Below, piece by piece: positions 12,289 through 26,900 of a stretch of 64,000 bases of DNA; position 1 is the first letter of the stretch, and each line of letters opens with the position of its first letter. The notes below the pieces were generated by a model. It saw nothing but the letters and a program-made list of their open reading frames with translations, had not been told where the DNA came from and made no database searches. This DNA is from Bugulina stolonifera. Lineage: Eukaryota; Bryozoa; Gymnolaemata; Cheilostomatida; Bugulidae. The DNA lies in the NCBI GenBank assembly GCA_935421135.1, contig OW285187.1:14595929-14659928 (forward strand). The letters are read 5' to 3'. Position numbers and translations under genes: made by a program.

Positions 12289-15200
12289 ATGTCGATAGCT
12301 ATAGCTCAAGCTCGGCATATATTTGGAGTGAAGACTGGTGTAGCAGGTAACATATGCTACCAAGATGAGCAGACTATTGTGTACACCTCTGGAGCTTATT
12401 GTGTTCTGTACAACATTGACCAAAAGCTACAGAAGTTCATTCCCGTTAGTGAGAAGGATAATTCTATGACAGCTATTGCTGTCAGTCCAAACCGTAGATA
12501 TGTTGCCATTGCCGAGAAAGGAGAGCGAGCAATCATAACAATATTTGATCTTCATTCCTTACGACGAAAGAAAGTTCTTAGTTCATCAGAAGTTGAATCT
12601 AAAGAATATGTTAGCTTGGCATTTTCTCCTGATTCCAAATACCTGATTGCACAAGGCGGCAAGCCAGACTGGACTCTACTTTACTGGACTTGGGAGAAAG
12701 CCAAGATCATGGCTACCACCAGAACTAGTAATCCTCAAGGATCTCCTCCAATATACCAGGTTTGCTTAACTCCAAACTACGTATATATTTACCAGTATAA
12801 AAATTTGGCAGTTATATCTCATGGAAAGTAGTGCACACATTCAGCAAAGCTATCTTTGCATGCGTTACAAACATTTATTGCTAAAACTGTCCAATCTGTG
12901 AAATATTATAAACGAATTAAATTTTTCCTTTTTTACGTGAGTGTAAGAATAAGCTACACACAACTGTTTATCTATCATATATCAATTTTATTTTTACTAT
13001 TTTTTCCTATATTAATTCATAGGTAACTTTCAACCCACAAGACAACACACAGATTTGTGTGGTTGGGAACGGAATCTTCAAACTATTCCGATACAGTGAA
13101 GGCAACCTCAAACAGTTCGCATTTCAAAAGTTAGAGCCACAGAACTACCTGTGCCAGACTTGGGTGTCCGATGAGCGAGTTGTGGTAGGAACAGACAATG
13201 GTAAACTATTACTCTTTGAGGCTGGAGAACTGAAAAATGAATTCAACCTTTCCATGCAAGTCACCGATTCAGAAAATAAGTACGTAGGCCTAAGTATACT
13301 GTTTCTATCAATAATTTGCAGTGAGCACTCTACACTAATTGATTAGTATTTTGCTAAGTACTTTCCTATTTTCCATAACATGGCAGAATTATAACAGTTG
13401 TACATGTATATTTACATGCTTCTTATATTTGCAGAGGAATGCCTGGAATCAATGAGAATCAGAATCTTGGTCCACCACAGATCACTTCCATTGTTTCGTT
13501 CTCTAAAGGATTCGCCTGCTCATGTGGTCCTGGAACTGTGGCCTGGTTTGAAAAGAGTGACGATAAGGAGTACTTCAAGAAGGTAGACAAGTTTTACTGC
13601 TTTTGAGAAGTTTTTATAATGGTGAAATTGTTCCATACACTTTTACTAGATTATACATTATGGTACAGGTCATAACTGTGTGTGCTATTAGTGGAAATCT
13701 ACATGCATAGATCAGTTAGTATTGAATGGTTTGCTTTGGTGATATATATTTTGAACATCTAGATGATAAAAATATTGTCACCTCCTTATTGTATACACCA
13801 TTGCGAAGTAATAGCGGACATGTAGCAATATAATGGTAATGAAATAGTTAAATCTTATTAATAGCTCATCTATCCTCATTTATTATCAGGCAAGAGAGAT
13901 CAAGATTCCGCAAGACAATAATAGTGCTGACCCTAGTAAGGCAGAGCAGCAGATAGTCTGTGCCATGGCAGTCAGCCCATCTGAGGAGACTCTGGTGGTA
14001 GTAACAGACTCCAGTCAGCTGTACCAGATTACTATGTCCAGTGCCGAACTTGGAAAGGTACATAATAGGGGGATGTGGTAAAGAATGTTTGGTTAAACTC
14101 TCATTGTTACTAATGCAAATTGACAAGTGGCATGTGTAACATAATATGGAAGTACAATGTATATTTTAGCAACAAGGGGAGCAGACGTTCTTTGAGTTTC
14201 TAGCACAGCCATTCCACTCTGGTCAGGTGACTGGTCTAGATGTGTGCTTGAGGAAACCTTTGGTAGCCACATGCTCCAATGATCGTTCGGTTAGGATCTG
14301 GAACTATGAGTCATGGTGAGTCTTCAGATAATAATAGTAATAATAATACCCGTGGCGCCAAACACAATTCTTTAACGTGGCTGCCCCATAGCAGAGCTAG
14401 TCGAGGGTCACCACAGCTCCTAGAGCTGGATATTATTATAGTTCGATCTGGCATAAAAGAAAAACCATCTTCGGGATGAAAATCTCCAGGTCATTAGTGG
14501 GACTTGAACCCACGTCCTTGCAGATAACTTGCGTCATTATGCTGCAAGACCAGAGTTACTAGTGCTAGACCACTCGGTCACCAACACCTATGTGATCATG
14601 TCTGTAGTTTTAGAAATAAAAATATTAATTGTGGTGTCGACCATTGTAACTGTTTTAATTAAAACACTATTCTGATTTTCAATAAATTATAATATTCTAG
14701 ACTTAGGTAATCTATTGCATGTAACTCATTGAATATTCATATTTGTACTTCCACAGCAATCTGGAGTTATATAAGGAGTTTGCCGAGGAAGCATTTAGCA
14801 TTGCACTGCATCCATCTGGTTTGTATATCTGTGTCGGCTTCAGTGACAAACTTCGTCTCATGAATCTTCTCATTGATGACATCAGAACATTCAAGGAATT
14901 TCCCATAAGAGGGTGTAAAGAGGTGTGTGCTCTATAATACTAGCCATTTGAAAAGATGCTAGCTTAATTGTACATCTCTGCATGGAGTATTGGAGCTTAT
15001 AAATAATGCTATGCCAGCGTTTTATGGTAGTTTTGTTTTTGTGTATCAAAAATGATGAGTTGTAGCATTCTAATTTGTCTGTTCAAAACACATTAATTGT
15101 TATGTTAAAATACAAGAAAATCATGGTTAATATTTTATGTTGTATTGCAGTGTGCTTTCAGCCATGGAGGACATTTCTTTGCGGCTGTAAACAGCACAAT

Positions 15201-18200
15201 CATATCGATATATTCTTCCACTACATTTGAGAACGTGTCGAATCTGAAAGGACACAATGGAAAGGTTAGGTCAGTAGTGTGGAGTGCAGACGACAGCAAG
15301 ATTGTATCCTGCGGTATGGATGGAGCCGTGTATGAGTGGGATGCCTATTCCGGGAAAAGAATAGGTGAGAGTGTGCTCAAGTCCTGCAGCTATAGCGGTG
15401 TAACCATAACTCCCGACGGTAAGAATACCTACGCTGTTGGCTCCGACAAAACCATTAAAGAGATCAATGATTCGCAGGTGAGTGCCTGGTATGATCACTT
15501 GCGTTTTACATTCAGTTAATGTAATAATGTTGTGGAATACTATGATGTCGTCTATTATTTAGGGGAAATGCATTGTACATGTACATTGTTGTTGGTGCTT
15601 TAGTAAGACAATATTATCGCAATTGCCAAATACTTTATATACGCTGTACATGCATATGTAATGCTGTTTGTTTTTTACCTGCACGACATGCTATTCAACC
15701 TTCAGAAATACAGTATAGAGTACAATATATTTTACTTACAACTTTGCATGTTGCTGTAATATCTGTAGATCTTGAGAGATGTGTCATCCGACGATGTGAC
15801 TTTCACCACAGTAGCTCTCTCACATTCTGGTAGAATGTTGTTCTGTGGAACGTCTGCAGGTACACTAAGATCTATCAAGTTCCCTCTTACCAATCCTGGA
15901 GAGTGGCAAGAATACCAAGGACACTGTAAACAAATTGGTGAGCTTGATAATATTTTATTAATTGGCCAATTAATAGTCTTGATGGAAGTTGTCCTCTCTT
16001 GGAATAACTCTTCTAGATCAATTACATGTGCGTGGATGCATGTACAATATAACTGATAGTTCTGCAGCTCATCTCATCCTAGATCAGCCACATAACATCA
16101 TATTCATGTAGTATAATGACACGCTTGTGTATTGTGTATTGTGTGCATATGACATAACTTAATATCGTATGCTACTCGTATAATAACACAGTGAAGATGA
16201 AGGTGACCTATGACGACCTTTACCTAATTACTGTATCGGAGGACTCCACCATCATGATGTGGAAGATACAGGACAGAGAAGGTAGAACTATGAAGAGAGA
16301 AAAAGACGTCGGCTGGGCAGAAGAGATTCTCATCACCAAAAGCGATCTGGAAGAGAAGGTATGGAGGGCTGCAGGGAAATATTCTACATTACGAATTTAT
16401 ATATGAAAGTTCTATTCTGAAATGACAATGCATTGCCTTCATAAGTAATAGTGCATATTTTGGTTTCGTATACATACATCTGTTTTAAAAACAATTCAAC
16501 CGAAAGATAGTTGCAGCCGTGTAAATGTGGATGACCTATCAGAAGTATTTTACCAAATTATACTTGAGTACATGTCTCATTCATCTCGAAACTACTAAAT
16601 GTCAACAACTGTGTACAGGTGCATGTGCATACGACTATACAGACTATTGATTTACTTTGTAGAACTCGACTATGCAAGAGCTACTGCAGAGAGTGGAAGA
16701 ACTGCGTATGGAGAATGACTATCAGCTACGACTGAAAGACATGAATTACAATGACAAGATAAAAGAGCTGACTGAGAAGTTCATCCAGGAAATGGAGTCG
16801 CTAAAAACCAAGAATCAAGTTCTGAAGACAGACAAGGACAAAGAGGAGGCTAAGCATGAGGAGAAAACTGCAGAGCTCATGGAGAAGCAGAGTAACGAAG
16901 TCAGAGAACTTGGTATGTGTATATACATGTGAATATTGTGTTGCATGTAACATGTGTGGAGGAGGGTGGTGACATGCATCCCCTATACTGGTTATTTAAA
17001 CAATTAAGTTTAAGTTATAATACTTCCTTTTAATACCTTCAATGAAAATTGTTTCACCAAAATGATCTCATCAACTAGAACTGTATTTGCAACTTCAATT
17101 AGTAACACTCCGTCTTGAAACTTATCGGTTATCATACAATATTATTGTTACCATGATAACAGTTTTAGAATTTGTCTTCTCTCTAACTTGATGAAGAAGA
17201 GAGAAGATAACTTTGACATTGCGATCCATTGTTGGTATAGGTCCCTCATGTTTTACATATTTTTACACCAACCATATGATTGTATATATGTATATAAGTT
17301 TAATGAAATGGCTGGACACTATACTTATCTGTAGAATCTGCCAACAACCAGAAGTTGATGCTGGAGTATGAGAAATACCAGGAGTTGCAGACCCGAAGCA
17401 TGAGGATGCAGGAGGACTATGAGAAACAGCTGACAGAACTAGACGACCGAAGCAGGAAGGCTCAGCAGGAGCTCGAGGAGCACTATAACAGGTTAGTCAG
17501 TGCTATAATGTTAGCACATCAATTCAGAGTTACTAGAGGAAGTTATACCTGAATTTACAAAAAGGTACTCAGGAGAACAAATTACAATAGAAATAGTAGT
17601 CTTTCAATAAACTTATTTTGTTGCTAATGCATAATTTCTTTTACCAGTGTAGCTTTGATATTAGTCATCGAAAAAATTATGTCCAGGAAGAGTGTAAGTA
17701 GTAAACAATATCTATGTACAAATGTATACTATTTTGCTAAAATGCCAGAATTTTATGCACCAGAAGTTGATATACTATTTTTCTCTGCTAATAGCAAACT
17801 CGAAGAGAAGAACCAGCAGCTGGAGCAGGCCAACGATGAGAGCAGACAGAACCAGAAAGAGTACGAAGAGACAAGAAGGCAGATAGAAGAAGATGCAGAC
17901 AGAGAGATTCTGGATATCAAGAATAAATATGAGAGACGTCTGCGGGATGAAAAAGAGGCAAACAGTCGCCTAAAAGGAGAGACTGGTATTCTTACTAAGA
18001 AGGTATTTACTAACTAAACTACTTGTTTAAAATGGGTGTGGCTTTGATGGAGAGCCCTCTCAACTGTAAATGTGTGACTTGTTGCCAACCACTGTATATG
18101 AACATCATTTATATAAATTCCTAGGCAGAAGATTGTCATGCATAATAAAGTTTGCCTATAAAGCTGTGTTTCTGCACATAAAGTCAAGGTAATAATTGTG

Positions 18201-20498
18201 TTTGTAAATTTATTCATAGTTTACTTCATTGGAAAAAGAGATTGAGTCACACAAGGAAGAGATCAAGAAATCTCAAAGTGAGGTTGCGAAGCTCAATGGT
18301 GTTATTGCCAATCTGCAAAAGGACATTCAAGGACTGAAGAAAGAAATTCAAGAAAGAGATGAAACTATTCAGGTACTCTCAAATCTGTGTATGTTTATCT
18401 ACCGCTGACTTGAAGTATAAATAACCTAGAAAGACTTGTATATACTGGCTGTAATGTAGAGATTGAAATGTTTTTACAACACTTTGTACAGGATAAAGAG
18501 AAGAGAATCTACGATTTGAAGAAGAAGAATCAGGAACTTGAAAAGTTTAAGTTTGTACTTGACTATAAGATCAAGGAGTTGAAAAAGCAGATAGAGCCAA
18601 GAGAGGCAGATATCAAAGCAATGAAGGAACAAATACAAGAGGTGACAACTTTTATTAAGTAAAAGTGACTGCCATGCTACATGTGAGCAATGAACTCCTC
18701 TAGAGAGTTAGCTCCACCATGCATGCCTATTAGCGTATGTCAGGCGACAAGAATGTAATGGCTAAATTTTATTACACCTACGTGTGCCTGAGCCAAAGAA
18801 ATTCAAAGTTTAATATTTTAGTCAATTATACAAGGGTATCTTTGCTGTATAAATGGTATCTGTAACTAAACCAACAGAGAGAGGACAACTTATAGAGCAC
18901 GATTCAACTACATGTAAAGTATACCACAAGCACCTAGCTGATTGTCACTGCAAGGTGTATATTGTTATGTGTGTTGTTCTGCAGATGGAAAGTGAACTGG
19001 AGAGATTCCATAAACAGAACACACAATTGGAGCTGAACATTACTGAGCTGAGACAGAAGCTGAAGGCTACAGATAAGGAGATGCACATGGAGAGGCAGAA
19101 GGTCAGAGACGTTGAGGCTGTGGTGAAGAGGTTCAAGACAGATCTCCACAACTGTGTGGCCTTCATACAGGAGCCTAAGACCCTAAAGGACAGCATCAAA
19201 GCTCTCTATACCAAATATGTTCAGGAAGACATTGTAAGTTTGCTTAGCTAGTGTGTAGGTAGAATCTGATTTGTGAAATGAAATGATTTTTCAAACATAG
19301 CCAAAGTTGTGTTTCACAGGCAACTTGTATATTGTAGTTAGTGTAATATATTGGTTAAAGCCTATGTTGCATTTTAGTAAAACAATAATAATTTCAGACT
19401 GAAACGGCAACAGGAGATGCTGAAATACAGAATGAATACAGCAGACAGAGAGAACATCTAGAGAGATCAGTGGCTTCTCTACGTAAGAAGTTGGCTAAAG
19501 ACTCAGAGATTCACAGGGCTGATAATGTTAGAATCATGCAGGTAGGAGTCTTTTTACTATAGCCATTTCATTTGCATTAGTGTGTACAGCGGACACTTTT
19601 ATGAGTCTTTTGGAGTTGTCCTTTCGTTGATTATTGAAGCAACTCTAAAATGTGGTTTGTGCGGTAGAATTTTCCTGAATGAGATTAACCTATGATGATT
19701 AGGTATCTAGTTAGTGCGCGACTTTGATTATTAATGAATATATCTGCAATGATGTCTTTAGGAAAACGTATCACTCATCAAAGAGATCAATGACCTGAGA
19801 AAGGAGCTGAAGATAGTGAGAGTGAAGAACCACGATCTGGAAGCAGCTCTTGGCCTGCACAGGAAGAACAATAAGGATGTCTCACAGTTACTGCAGGCTG
19901 TTACTTCACAAAATAAGAATGCTATGATGGAAGAGGACTTGAAGGAAAAGGGCAAGGTGAGCATGTTTGTTGGTTTTGTTGGCTTTTTGTATTTAAAATA
20001 AGTTTGATGATTGATGGCGTCATAGTATTATGAATTCCCTCCTTTATGTCTACCTTCATGGTTGATTAACAATTCACATCACATTCAGGTGTACACACAT
20101 GATATTTCAAGTTATGTCTTACAAAGAAGTTGTCCTCTCTCAGCTTCTCCTGTTTTCTGAATGGAAAATCTCATGGAAAAGAGAATGAACAGTTTCACCA
20201 TTTTCCCAGTTTGGCTCAGAAAGAAACTACTTTGAGCTCACATATCTGATGTATTGGCATACTTTTAGTAACATGTGCAATATTACTACGTCACACACAC
20301 TGTAGCCTACATGTACATGTATATCATATTTCTAGGCACTAGCACATGATATGAGTGTATCTCTGAGCTGTTTCGTTGTAGATTATTGATATTCAAAGAA
20401 TGGAGATCAAGAAACTAAGATCACACGTAACAGAGTTAGAGTTAACGGCACAACGACCTGGCTCAGGTCAAAGATTACCTCCGATGCAGACAGTCTAG
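12289..20498 (+). CDS. CFAP57: Cilia- and flagella-associated protein 57 (WD40 plus coiled coil)
   Basis: CFAP57 (WDR65, FAP57) is an axonemal protein that helps anchor inner dynein arms in motile cilia. Eighteen coding exons join in frame: 12289-12759, 13023-13279, 13435-13582, 13890-14057, 14170-14315, 14757-14922, 15151-15477, 15769-15937, 16192-16358, 16663-16912, 17335-17491, 17795-18002, 18220-18372, 18492-18641, 18985-19233, 19398-19541, 19762-19956 and 20382-20498. The product is 1213 aa; human has about 1250. The N-terminal half (about 1-670) is WD40 repeats, and the rest is a long charged coiled coil with [19 protein letters not shown] and [18 protein letters not shown], both nearly invariant in the family. 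The start [13 protein letters not shown] matches the family N terminus. All introns are GT-AG. One intron holds a SINE head. Confidence 0.96.
14480..14592 (-). mobile_element. tRNA-derived SINE head in a CFAP57 intron
   Basis: On the minus strand the sequence has a polymerase III A-box-like GACCGAGTGGTCTAGCA, a long variable-arm-like segment and a B box GGGTTCAAGTCCC. This is the layout of a class II (Leu/Ser-like) tRNA. Stem pairing is imperfect and it lies inside an intron, so a SINE head is likelier than a functional tRNA gene. Confidence 0.6.
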
Positions 20499-21055
20499 AT
20501 CATTGTGTGGTTTACAAGACTAAATCCCTTACATTACACACATATACAAACATTATAATGGTTCGCCACTGTATAAGGATTAGTTGAGAATGAATAACTT
20601 TGTATCAGGGATTGTGGAGTTGTGTATCCTATTACACGGAGTTGTGTAACCATTATGACTCATTATCTTATGTTATCAGACTCATTTGCTATGAGATAAT
20701 ATAATGAGGATTTTCTGAGACATACATTTAGTTTATCATCACACAATGCTGTTATCATTGAGTTATTGACTCATATATTCTATCAATTATTATGAGAATA
20801 GCAGATCTATACTATTTAATTATTCTTCATTTTACTAAATTTATTATATGGAAAGTTACAGTATAAGATATGATTGTGTACAAAATATATAAAAATATAA
20901 TATGTATATGTATATGTTATAGTAATTTGATGAAGATTGATTAATATAAAATGGGTGTGGAATTCTATCAAGACTACTTGTAGACCTGCACTGTAGTCAT
21001 ACTACTACGCTTATATACATGTAGTAGTAGTTAATTGTCCATGTAGTATATTCTA

Positions 21056-23939
21056 TCACAGCTGATCCATCTTTATTTTACTAAAAAACTTGACCTTTTG
21101 CTTTGCCCTCATTTTCTCAAAACGTTCAAGATGGAATGGATTGAAGCTGAGTTCCTTGTTTGATTTATTGCTACCTTGGCTGAGACCACTCCTAGACCCT
21201 TTTGAGGCCCTCCTCTCCGCTAGCTTCTCTAGCTGGGTTATAAATACTAGATGAGCATCAGGTGATGGTGACCTTTGAACTTCTCTGAGGAGAGCAATTT
21301 TTTCTTTTCTTTTTTCTTCAATTCTCCGCTGTGCTTCCTCTTCGTTTCTGCTGGCTGGTCTATGGTAAACGACAGCAAAACTAGATTGTACGAGTGAAAA
21401 TATAGATTTGTCAATGCATGCAGCTCAAAGTTATTGTGTTATACAGTAAGGCATGTACATGTTATTTGCAATTTTTGATGTAAGCTTAACTAAAGTAATC
21501 CTTTACATGTGTATGTTAGGTATTAGTCACAGACCGCCTACATGATAATACACAAGCACCTGTCTGTTTAGCAGGTTCATATCACTATATTAGATTCTAG
21601 TTCGAGGTGGTAACTGGGTATAAAACCTCTTACTGTATCTACATAGTCTTTATCTCCTTTTGAGGAAAAGTGGCATTAAATTTTCCTTGCAAATAATTTA
21701 CTAGATCACACCACAGCTTGTCACCCCCACAAGAATTTGACAGGGACTTTACTTTTTTTTGTAAATTATGTCTGATTAAAGAGCTTGCTCATGCTGATAA
21801 TAGAATATTTCATGTACCATGACTAAACAAGCTCCTTATCTATAAATCACTTCTGCATCAGACACAATGACAAACACTATAACCTAGTAGTAGGACAGGT
21901 TGTTTATAGTTAGCCCAGGTCCCAGGTCTACAGTTTCATAAAAGAAAGGGAGCTCGCTATCCCTCCCTAATTTGAACAAAACCTTGGAAAGGCTAAAACT
22001 TAGAATAGTTACATTATATTAGACTATTTTGACAAATTACCGATAAGTTGCATATCCCTTGTCCAGTTGTGTAAGTTCCTCGCCATTCAGTGGAGGCGAT
22101 TGCATGATGATACTTCGAAATTTCATATTCATATCCTCATCTGTGTATTTTGTCTCCCATATGTTCTTGGTCTTCCTCTTTAACACAGTGAATGCATCAA
22201 TTTTTGGCGGCATTTCTGGCACATCGTCAGGCACATCTTTTCTTTTAATGGCTATAAAATGTACAATTTGTCCAGTTTCAACATACAAATTTGGTGAAAA
22301 TATCTATCTTATTTATAAGGGGTTTCCTGTTAGTAATCCACGTGACAATTATCTGCTTACCTGCGCTTGGCTGAGTGAGAACATTACAGTCTGAGATTAT
22401 AATCTTTGAGTTGTCCTCTCTTTAAAAGGGTTTATTATTTAGCCTAATGCACTAATGAGTATACTCTCAATAGCTTGAGAACTAAAATATTTGCTAGGAT
22501 GCATTATTTAAAAAGTACTCTGCAGTAACTGTATGGCACTTAGCCCAAAGTTCCAAAGAAATTAGCCCATTAGTTCTAACCTCTTACATAAGAATTTACA
22601 TAAAAATATTTATAAAGTCTTTTTGTGAGTATTTCAGACTGCAACCTCCATGTGCATACTAGATATTACATGATTTTACAGTATGTGTATTTACAAATGT
22701 ACATGTCCCTGAATTAGAGTTTAATTAGATGTAGTAGTATACAAATCTTACGTAGCATATAGTGTTGTACCGGTTCCTTGCTGGAATCTGGGTTCTTTTG
22801 AGCTGGTGATGGAGGTCTCTCAATAAGAATAGTTGGCTCCAGGTTGTATATAAGCCTACAAAGCAATACATCATGTATGAAACCAGACAGCACTGCTCAG
22901 CGTTCATGCAATGTTACTGGACCATTTGCTTTGCTTTATACAGTAGGCTATATGTAGGCCTAATAGCGCCTGGTTGCTATGCGAAGGGATTTTTTTCACA
23001 AAGATATCTCTCGTATTAGGATTCCTATTGCAACTTTTGATTACGTGATCTATAAAATTTCAGGGTTAAATATTTTGAATAGCAACTTGTAACCACATGC
23101 AATCGCTGCAATATAGTTTTTGGTGTAGAAAACCGGTTACAAAACACTTTGTGATTTATCCCAGATTCCACACTGCAGCATAAAACAGGCGTACCTTGAC
23201 CGCTTGAACATCTTCTTGTCATTATCAATCAATGAAGAATTTTTCTTTGATTCCACATCTAGTCTTTTAGCTTGAAGTTCTAAAATTCTGTCTGGGAATT
23301 TGTTTTCATCAAGCACCACCTATTTTGCATAAATAATATTATGGTAAAGATATGCAAGCTAATACAGAGCAAATATAGTCAATACATGTTGGCTACACTG
23401 CAATGATATTTTAATGCTCTCTAATTGTGAATTTGTGTTGGAAATAAATGTATTGCCAGCTTTGATTCCCATGGTTTAAAACTCTATTCAGTAGTATAAA
23501 TTATACAAGCATGTCGATGGAGACCGAGTGCCCTTCCTAACATCTCTGGTCTACAATGATATTTGCTCTACTCTGTAAGCCTTGTCCTAACTTTAACCAC
23601 AAGACTACCGAACCACTGAACCACTGAACCACTGAACCACTGAACCACTAAACTGGTCAATGTGTTCCATTCACTTTCTTGAATACTAGGATTTTATTGG
23701 GTCAGCAATCATACTCTGCTGCACATTCTTGCTAATCAAACATGCCTTCACATTGTCAAACTGTTGGCTGCCGACATGACTTGTATCAAAGTTAGACAGA
23801 GAGATGCAAGTCACTGCATGCTAGATATTACTGCGCTGTTAGTTCATCTCACCTTTCCAACTTTACTATACAGTATATTCCTTGCCGTCTCTAAAGCACG
23901 TCTGCGTTCCATAATACCAATTCGATCTGTGTTTGACAT
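21056..23939 (-). CDS. Uncharacterised charged coiled-coil protein, 5 exons
   Basis: I do not recognise this protein. Five exons (23853-23939, 23195-23319, 22752-22855, 22041-22251, 21056-21359) splice in frame with GT-AG junctions to 276 aa. It starts MSNTDRIGIMERRRALETAR and is rich in Lys, Arg and Glu. It contains a proline-rich stretch (ERPPSPAQK), a helical EEEAQRRIEEKRKEKIALL segment near residues 180-200, and a basic C terminus ending KIKMDQL. No signal peptide or membrane segment is seen. It lies tail to tail with CFAP57, about 560 bp from its stop codon. A cytoskeletal or ciliary role would fit composition and neighbour, but that is only a guess. The splicing model is supported by phase agreement at all four junctions. 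Confidence 0.75.
23609..23649. repeat. GAACCACT 8-bp microsatellite, 5 copies
   Basis: Five perfect tandem copies of GAACCACT in intron 1 of the uncharacterised gene. Confidence 0.9.
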
Positions 23940-26900
23940 TTTCGATCCTTTTAGTGTTAACTGAATCTCAACAATTGGATAAGGTAGGTATTTGTTTATA
24001 CAGTTTACTTCCTTTGTACTCCACTCAATCTATTCTTCTGCTTCACTGACCGATCTGAAACATTCAAACAACATGGTCTTTTATCATAATCACATTATAA
24101 ATATATACAAAGTATATCACTGTTACCTAATATAAACTAAATAAGATTCAATTATTTTTATCGTTTCGTGTTGAATAAACTCCATCTTTGATGTCTTGAA
24201 TATTTAATTATAGCAAATATCGATTATTGAAACTTGATAGGACGGACTTTACAGGTCCAACGAGTCCGCAGACGGTTCGAACCTGCATCTATTGGGTTCA
24301 GACTGCTAAACAGATGTGAACGTTGGGCCTACAGTTCCAGCTACTAATTGTACAAAACGCACCACTGTACTATGTACATGTACTCGTATGCAGCTATATA
24401 CATGTACATACATATAACACTATATACATGTATATACATACAACACTATATACATGTACATACATATAGCACTACGTACATGTACATACATATAACACTA
24501 TGTACATGTATATAGAAAACTGTGTATACATGTATGTGCAAACATATAAAACTTTGTACATAATATGAACATATAACTTCTGTAAGGGGATATTGTACTA
24601 TTTGTTATTAACCTGATAACTTGTATCAACTTCTTTACATCACTTATGCCAGAAATATATTTTATACAAGTACCAGTTTTTGGTACCAGTTTAAAAAAAG
24701 AGTAAATCGACTATTTTAAGTGAGCTGTTAATAAGCATGTCTGTTTACAGCTCACTTACAATAAAAGTATATTTATCCTGTGTAGCCCCCACTGTTTCAG
24801 TTATTTAGCTGCTATTGGTTTTGCTGCTGAAGATGGCTGTAGAAAGTATATTATTAATGTACAAGTAGAACAAATTTACTGTGATGGGTGTTATATCGGC
24901 AGAAATACTACTAGACAGTGATTATGTCTTAGTAGACAAATTAACAGGCAGCTTAAGTAAATTTCAATTAGCTTTCTTCAAATTATTTTTATAGTCATAA
25001 TTTAATGTAAAATAATCACAGTCTTTGTGGTGTTGGTTAAGGGCAGGTTGGACATCTACAAGCCAGAGATTCCTATCTACACCATTTACCATCTTTGATG
25101 TGAGCTCAGGCCTATCTATCAGTGGTTAGCCTCAGGCCCATCTATCAGCGGTTAGCTTTAGGTTCACCCATTAATACAGAACCATGTCTGGGACTACTCC
25201 TCAACTTTTTAGCCTTAGGCCTATCACCTACTACTCTGTTAGCCTACATAATCAAGTGGTTCTGGTACAGCCTCCCTCTAGTTCCTCTGGCAATGCCCAA
25301 TGCCATGGTTATATTGGTTTTTACCTGTATATTAATTGGGAACGTTGGATATAGTGGATAGTGGCTGAAGATCTAACTGGTTGTGTTACTTTGGCTGAGA
25401 GTGGTGCAATGACTCATGAATGTTCATTGCATTTGCCCCAAAAATATTGGATTATTGCTCTGTAGAACTGGACATAACTGCTGAGATAGTTGATCAATTT
25501 TGTACTTTGGTTTTCCTTTCGACTAAGCAACTAAATTGTAGATTATATTATGGACTCAGGTGTTGTATAAGAGACAGCACGCCATGTGCTTGTATATCCA
25601 ACCTGAACAGGCTCACATGATACCAGTAATTCTGGAATAAACTTGGTTCAGCGATGTTACACAATGTTTGACTCTACTGGAGGTTTTTTAGGCTAAATGC
25701 CAACATTCTAAACCAGATTAGCCTATATATCTCATGAAGTGTTTCTATTGGCTGGAGATTTCAATTCCTCCTGCTATGATTGGTTAATAGACAACCTATT
25801 GTATTGTGTCTAACAATAGTGCCAAATTTCAGTGGAAAGAATAATAAATTACGACATTTTAATTCCGATTGAAACAAATAAATAACCACTAATAATCTAT
25901 TATTTAATTATAAAAATAGTAACATGATACATGAAGTACTATTATTATAACAGATATCAAACATCAGGTACGATTAAAAATATCCAATGAATTGCTGCTT
26001 TACCCCAGCACGGGTAAACTAATATTTTTTCATGCTGAATATAGCCTACTTGTATTTATGACAATGGTTACAATTCTTGAGCTGAAATTAGATGACCAGC
26101 CGTAATATGTTTTGGTGAGCACACCGTACTTCGTCAATACCATCAGTGGGAAAACCAATCAGTCTCCAATGCAGCGTTATATGTATATTTCACACCCACT
26201 TGCTGCCCTAAGTGCAAGTGTACCACAGCGCTAACGTTTCCCTAACAAGTAGTGCTAACAGTCAAGCGTGATAAATGTCATTTGTTTCACCTTTTTTTCT
26301 TGTTTAAAGCTTTCCAGCTTGAAGCATTTTTAGTTTCGAGGAAAAATACCAAATATGATTAGTCATGTAGCCTACATGTACATTTTTTTCACAATAGATT
26401 TCTATAACAAGTGACAGGTACACTAACATAAGAGTAGTAATAAGTAATACTTGCCTGAAGTGATAGAGCACCTAGACAATCCTTGGAGTACCTTGTAGCA
26501 CTGGTTACTAATTGCTGTCACTAGCTGCCACAGTCTACTATCTGCTGCCATTACACAATTCCCTAATTAGCCTTATTAACTTCTTAGCAGAGTAATAACA
26601 GTAAACTAATAGAAACCTTTGATAACCTTATTATTACAAATGAAAAGGATTAACAATGGACCATATTACACAGTAGGGCAACATAATTTATTCAGTATTT
26701 ATATACTGTGATTATAAGTGCTATATGAATGAATTAAAGGGGTAGAGAAAGGATTAAATAACAACATGTAATATTGGCAGAAGTCCTTAGAATGCTATTT
26801 ACAAATTCTCCTGCATATATATTACTGTAGAACTTACCACTTAAGATAAATAAACTTGAAATTCTCTTAGTATAAATTTGCTAAATATTTTGCAAAAGAA

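Noticed and set aside
14480..14592. Functional tRNA-Leu gene
   Set aside because: Acceptor and anticodon stems pair poorly and it sits inside an intron on the opposite strand, so a SINE head is likelier.
24240..24330. Possible tRNA gene around GGTTCGAACC
   Set aside because: A B-box-like palindrome is present, but no A box or cloverleaf stems could be fitted on either strand.
25122..25620. Two open frames of 66-79 codons with hydrophobic content
   Set aside because: No splice context, no recognisable domain, and the first is built partly from a short local repeat.
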